Shown here one piece after another: positions 5,446 through 6,725 of a stretch of 6,725 bases of DNA; the stretch's first letter is position 1, and each line of letters starts with the position of its first letter. The stretch is from Candidatus Cloacimonadota bacterium (GTDB taxonomy: Bacteria > Cloacimonadota > Cloacimonadia > Cloacimonadales > TCS61). The position numbers were made by a program, and so were the translations under genes. The DNA lies in NCBI GenBank assembly GCA_023133395.1, contig JAGLWO010000491.1, positions 1 through 6,725 on the forward strand. Direction: 5' to 3'. Below the pieces are notes generated by a model, which saw only the letters and a program-made list of their open reading frames with translations, was not told the DNA's origin and made no database searches.

Positions 5446-5472
5446 CGAAATATGCGAAAATAACGAAAAAAA
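5446..5472. repeat. Three 9-bp tandem repeats of CGAAAWTAN type
   Basis: CGAAATATG, CGAAAATAA and CGAAAAAAA follow each other with an exact 9-base period (CGAAA at 5446, 5455 and 5464). On the minus strand this reads as TTTCG repeats. It lies between the two divergent candidate promoters. It may be a protein-binding array, or a worn copy of a dispersed TTTCG-type intergenic repeat. Confidence 0.5.
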
Positions 5473-5524
5473 ATTCCCATATTAATTTGCGTTTATTGGC
5501 GGTTGAAAATCTTAAATAAGATAG

Positions 5525-5554
5525 TTGACACAAAATTTCAGCAAACAATAAAAG
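5525..5554 (+). promoter_or_regulatory. Candidate sigma-70-type promoter of cobO operon
   Basis: A perfect TTGACA at 5525-5530 is followed after 18 bases by TAAAAG (5549-5554), four of six matches to TATAAT. The start codon lies about 30 bases downstream of the -10, so the leader would be short, with a GAGGA ribosome site at 5571-5575. The -35 is convincing; the exact -10 is less so. Confidence 0.5.
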
Positions 5555-5583
5555 TAATATATCATAAAAAGAGGAATTAAAGT

Positions 5584-6090
5584 ATGATTCATATTTATAC
5601 AGGTAATGGAAAAGGAAAGACCACAGCAGCTTTGGGATTAATTATTCGTGCTCTTGGAAATGGCAAGAGGGTTTGTCTTATCCAGTTTATGAAAAAGAAC
5701 TTCGTTTATGGCGAGATAAAGTTTCTGGAAAACCAGCCAGGAATCGACATTTTCCAGTTTGGAACCAACCAACTGATTGATCCAAACAATCCTGATGAAA
5801 TAGACTTTAAGGAAGCTGAACTCGGATATAAAAAAGCTGAGGAAGTTTTAAAATTGAACAAATATGATCTGGTTGTAATTGATGAGATAAATGTGGCAGT
5901 AAAATGGAAGCTACTTCCTTTGGAAAAACAGCTTGAACTGATGGATACTAAAACCGATGCTGAAGTCGTGATGACCGGTAGATGCTCGCACCAAAAAGTT
6001 ATTAAAAAAGCAGACCTTGTTACTGAAATGAAAGAAGTGAAACATTATTTCAACAATGGTGCCCAAGCAAGAGAAGGTGTGGAATTTTGA
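5584..6090 (+). CDS. cobO: Cob(I)yrinic acid a,c-diamide adenosyltransferase (CobO/BtuR type)
   Basis: A cytosolic ATP:corrinoid adenosyltransferase that adds the 5'-deoxyadenosyl group from ATP to Co(I) corrinoids, in B12 synthesis or salvage. The P-loop is G7-N-G-K-G-K-T-T14 in YTGNGKGKTTAALG, the typical start of the family. VVIDEIN (97-103) is the Walker B region. TGR (131-133) and the ending HYFNNGAQAREGVEF are also characteristic. At 168 residues it is slightly shorter than E. coli BtuR or Pseudomonas CobO (about 195-200), mainly by lacking their N-terminal extension. GAGGA at 5571-5575 sits 8 bases before the ATG. No other cobalamin genes are in the window, so salvage is as likely as synthesis. 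Its stop overlaps the start of the next gene, indicating translational coupling with the putative outer-membrane protein. Confidence 0.93.
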   Translation: MIHIYTGNGKGKTTAALGLIIRALGNGKRVCLIQFMKKNFVYGEIKFLENQPGIDIFQFGTNQLIDPNNPDEIDFKEAELGYKKAEEVLKLNKYDLVVIDEINVAVKWKLLPLEKQLELMDTKTDAEVVMTGRCSHQKVIKKADLVTEMKEVKHYFNNGAQAREGVEF

Positions 6091-6629
6091 AAAAAATAAC
6101 TCTGATAACGTTATTAGTATTTTGTATATCGTCTTTATTAATAGCAGAAGAAATTTCACTTAAAGAAAAGATGAAATTGGCAAAAAAAGATTGGGAGGGA
6201 TTTAACTACAAAGTTTATATATCTCCCTTGATAATTCCCGATGTGGGATTTGGAATATGTAATTCTTCAAAAAAAGGCAACTTTTATCATGAGTCTACAT
6301 TTTATTTACATGGATTATACTATATTTTTGGTGAAGATAAAGATTACTTTGCCAGGTTTGGTATGAAATTAAAGAATAGTTACTTCTTAAAAAACGATAG
6401 AAGTGGATTTAACTTTTTTTTCATTTTAGGAGTTGAGAAAATATATTATGATCTTCCTTTAGATCCGGGTGGATCAAGTGGTTATAATCCAGAATGGCAC
6501 ACTTTTCCTGATCTGGCAATTGGTTGTGGATATAGTTGGAAATTAAATAATGATAATTATATTAGAGTTTCTGCTGATGTTGGTTTAAAAGCAGTTTTAG
6601 GAAATATCTACTTAAGTTATGTATGGTAA
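6087..6629 (+). CDS. Putative small outer-membrane beta-barrel protein
   Basis: I do not recognise the family. The 180-residue product starts with a clear Sec signal peptide: KK, a hydrophobic core (about 4-18), and a likely cleavage after A20 in LIA-EE. The mature part is rich in aromatic residues and glycine with alternating hydrophobic positions, for example FYLHGLYYIF, YFARFGMKLK and YIRVSADVGLKAVLG. It ends in IYLSYVW, whose terminal aromatic residue and alternating pattern match the outer-membrane barrel signal read by BamA. About eight strands would fit the length. The start is a TTG at 6087-6089 that overlaps the cobO stop as TTGA; AGAAGG at 6072-6077 can serve as ribosome site. A shorter start at the first internal ATG would lose the signal peptide. 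Coupling to cobO hints at a corrinoid link, but that is inference only. Confidence 0.65.
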   Translation: MKKITLITLLVFCISSLLIAEEISLKEKMKLAKKDWEGFNYKVYISPLIIPDVGFGICNSSKKGNFYHESTFYLHGLYYIFGEDKDYFARFGMKLKNSYFLKNDRSGFNFFFILGVEKIYYDLPLDPGGSSGYNPEWHTFPDLAIGCGYSWKLNNDNYIRVSADVGLKAVLGNIYLSYVW

Positions 6630-6671
6630 ATGAAAAATGCAAAATTTCATTGAAAGTCATCTATACAAACG

Positions 6672-6698
6672 CTCTGTGCTTTCTTATCTTCTCTGGCC
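6672..6698. other. Degenerate CTCTGTG-type low-complexity stretch in non-coding end
   Basis: The last 96 bases (6630-6725) hold no supportable gene; a 13-codon minus-strand frame open from the window edge to a stop near 6685 is too short to judge. Within it, 6672-6698 repeats CTCTG/CTTCT-type words (CTCTGTGCTTTCTT then ATCTTCTCTGGCC). From memory this resembles CTCTGTG-rich dispersed intergenic repeats seen in several genomes, but one worn copy is weak evidence. Confidence 0.25.
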
Positions 6699-6725
6699 AG
6701 TTTCATTCAAATATTCTTTATTATT

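Noticed and set aside
5531..5583. Cobalamin riboswitch upstream of cobO
   Set aside because: The leader between the candidate promoter and the ATG is only about 30 bases, far too short for a cobalamin riboswitch, and no B12-box-like sequence is visible in the intergenic region.
5911..6159. Minus-strand open frame antisense to cobO and the barrel gene
   Set aside because: Its Phe/Leu-rich sequence is the reverse of Lys/Glu-rich coding sequence in cobO; no independent support.
6630..6652. Hairpin ATGAAA/TTTCAT as terminator of the cobO operon
   Set aside because: The stem is only six A-T-rich pairs with a 9-base loop and no U-run follows, so it is unlikely to terminate transcription.

Overview
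The window looks like the chromosome of an AT-rich, Gram-negative-type (diderm) bacterium. The diderm inference rests on the last gene, which encodes a secreted protein with the look of a small outer-membrane beta-barrel. Gene content and base composition would fit an uncultured lineage of the FCB/Cloacimonadota kind, but no marker here fixes the taxon, so that is a weak inference.

Layout. (1) Positions 1-1868, plus strand: a compact DNA-repair operon with the 3' end of recA, recX overlapping it by 23 bases, then a NIF3-family dimetal protein one base after recX. (2) Positions 1874-2644: a REP-associated tyrosine transposase (RAYT) gene bracketed by five short hairpin units. Each unit has a GTAG-like tetranucleotide exactly 8 bases before a TCCT-like loop, and orientations alternate (+ - gene + - +). 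This is the most unusual part of the window. (3) Positions 2681-3130: a YqaA-like DedA-type membrane protein. It converges on a strong hairpin terminator at 3132-3157. (4) Positions 3186-5359, minus strand: a three-gene operon of MalF-like and MalG-like sugar ABC permeases plus a 62-residue membrane protein. No binding protein or ATPase gene is present. (5) Positions 5360-5583: a divergent intergenic region with candidate promoters in both directions and degenerate repeat-like sequence. (6) Positions 5584-6629, plus strand: a corrinoid adenosyltransferase (CobO/BtuR type) translationally coupled, through a TTGA stop/start overlap, to the putative outer-membrane barrel. (7) Positions 6630-6725 hold no gene that I can support.

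How the parts relate. RecX modulates RecA filaments, so the first two genes are a classic functional pair. The NIF3-like gene is a passenger of unknown role. The RAYT and its REP hairpins form a self-contained module between the recA operon and the YqaA-like gene, and its first hairpin could also terminate the recA operon. The permeases must borrow a binding protein and ATPase encoded elsewhere. The cobO/barrel pair suggests corrinoid salvage with a cell-surface partner, but that link rests only on gene adjacency.

I do not see a defence system, CRISPR array or phage element. The best candidate for something not described in detail is the REP family at 1874-2644, with its invariant AGTCCTCT core and covarying stems.
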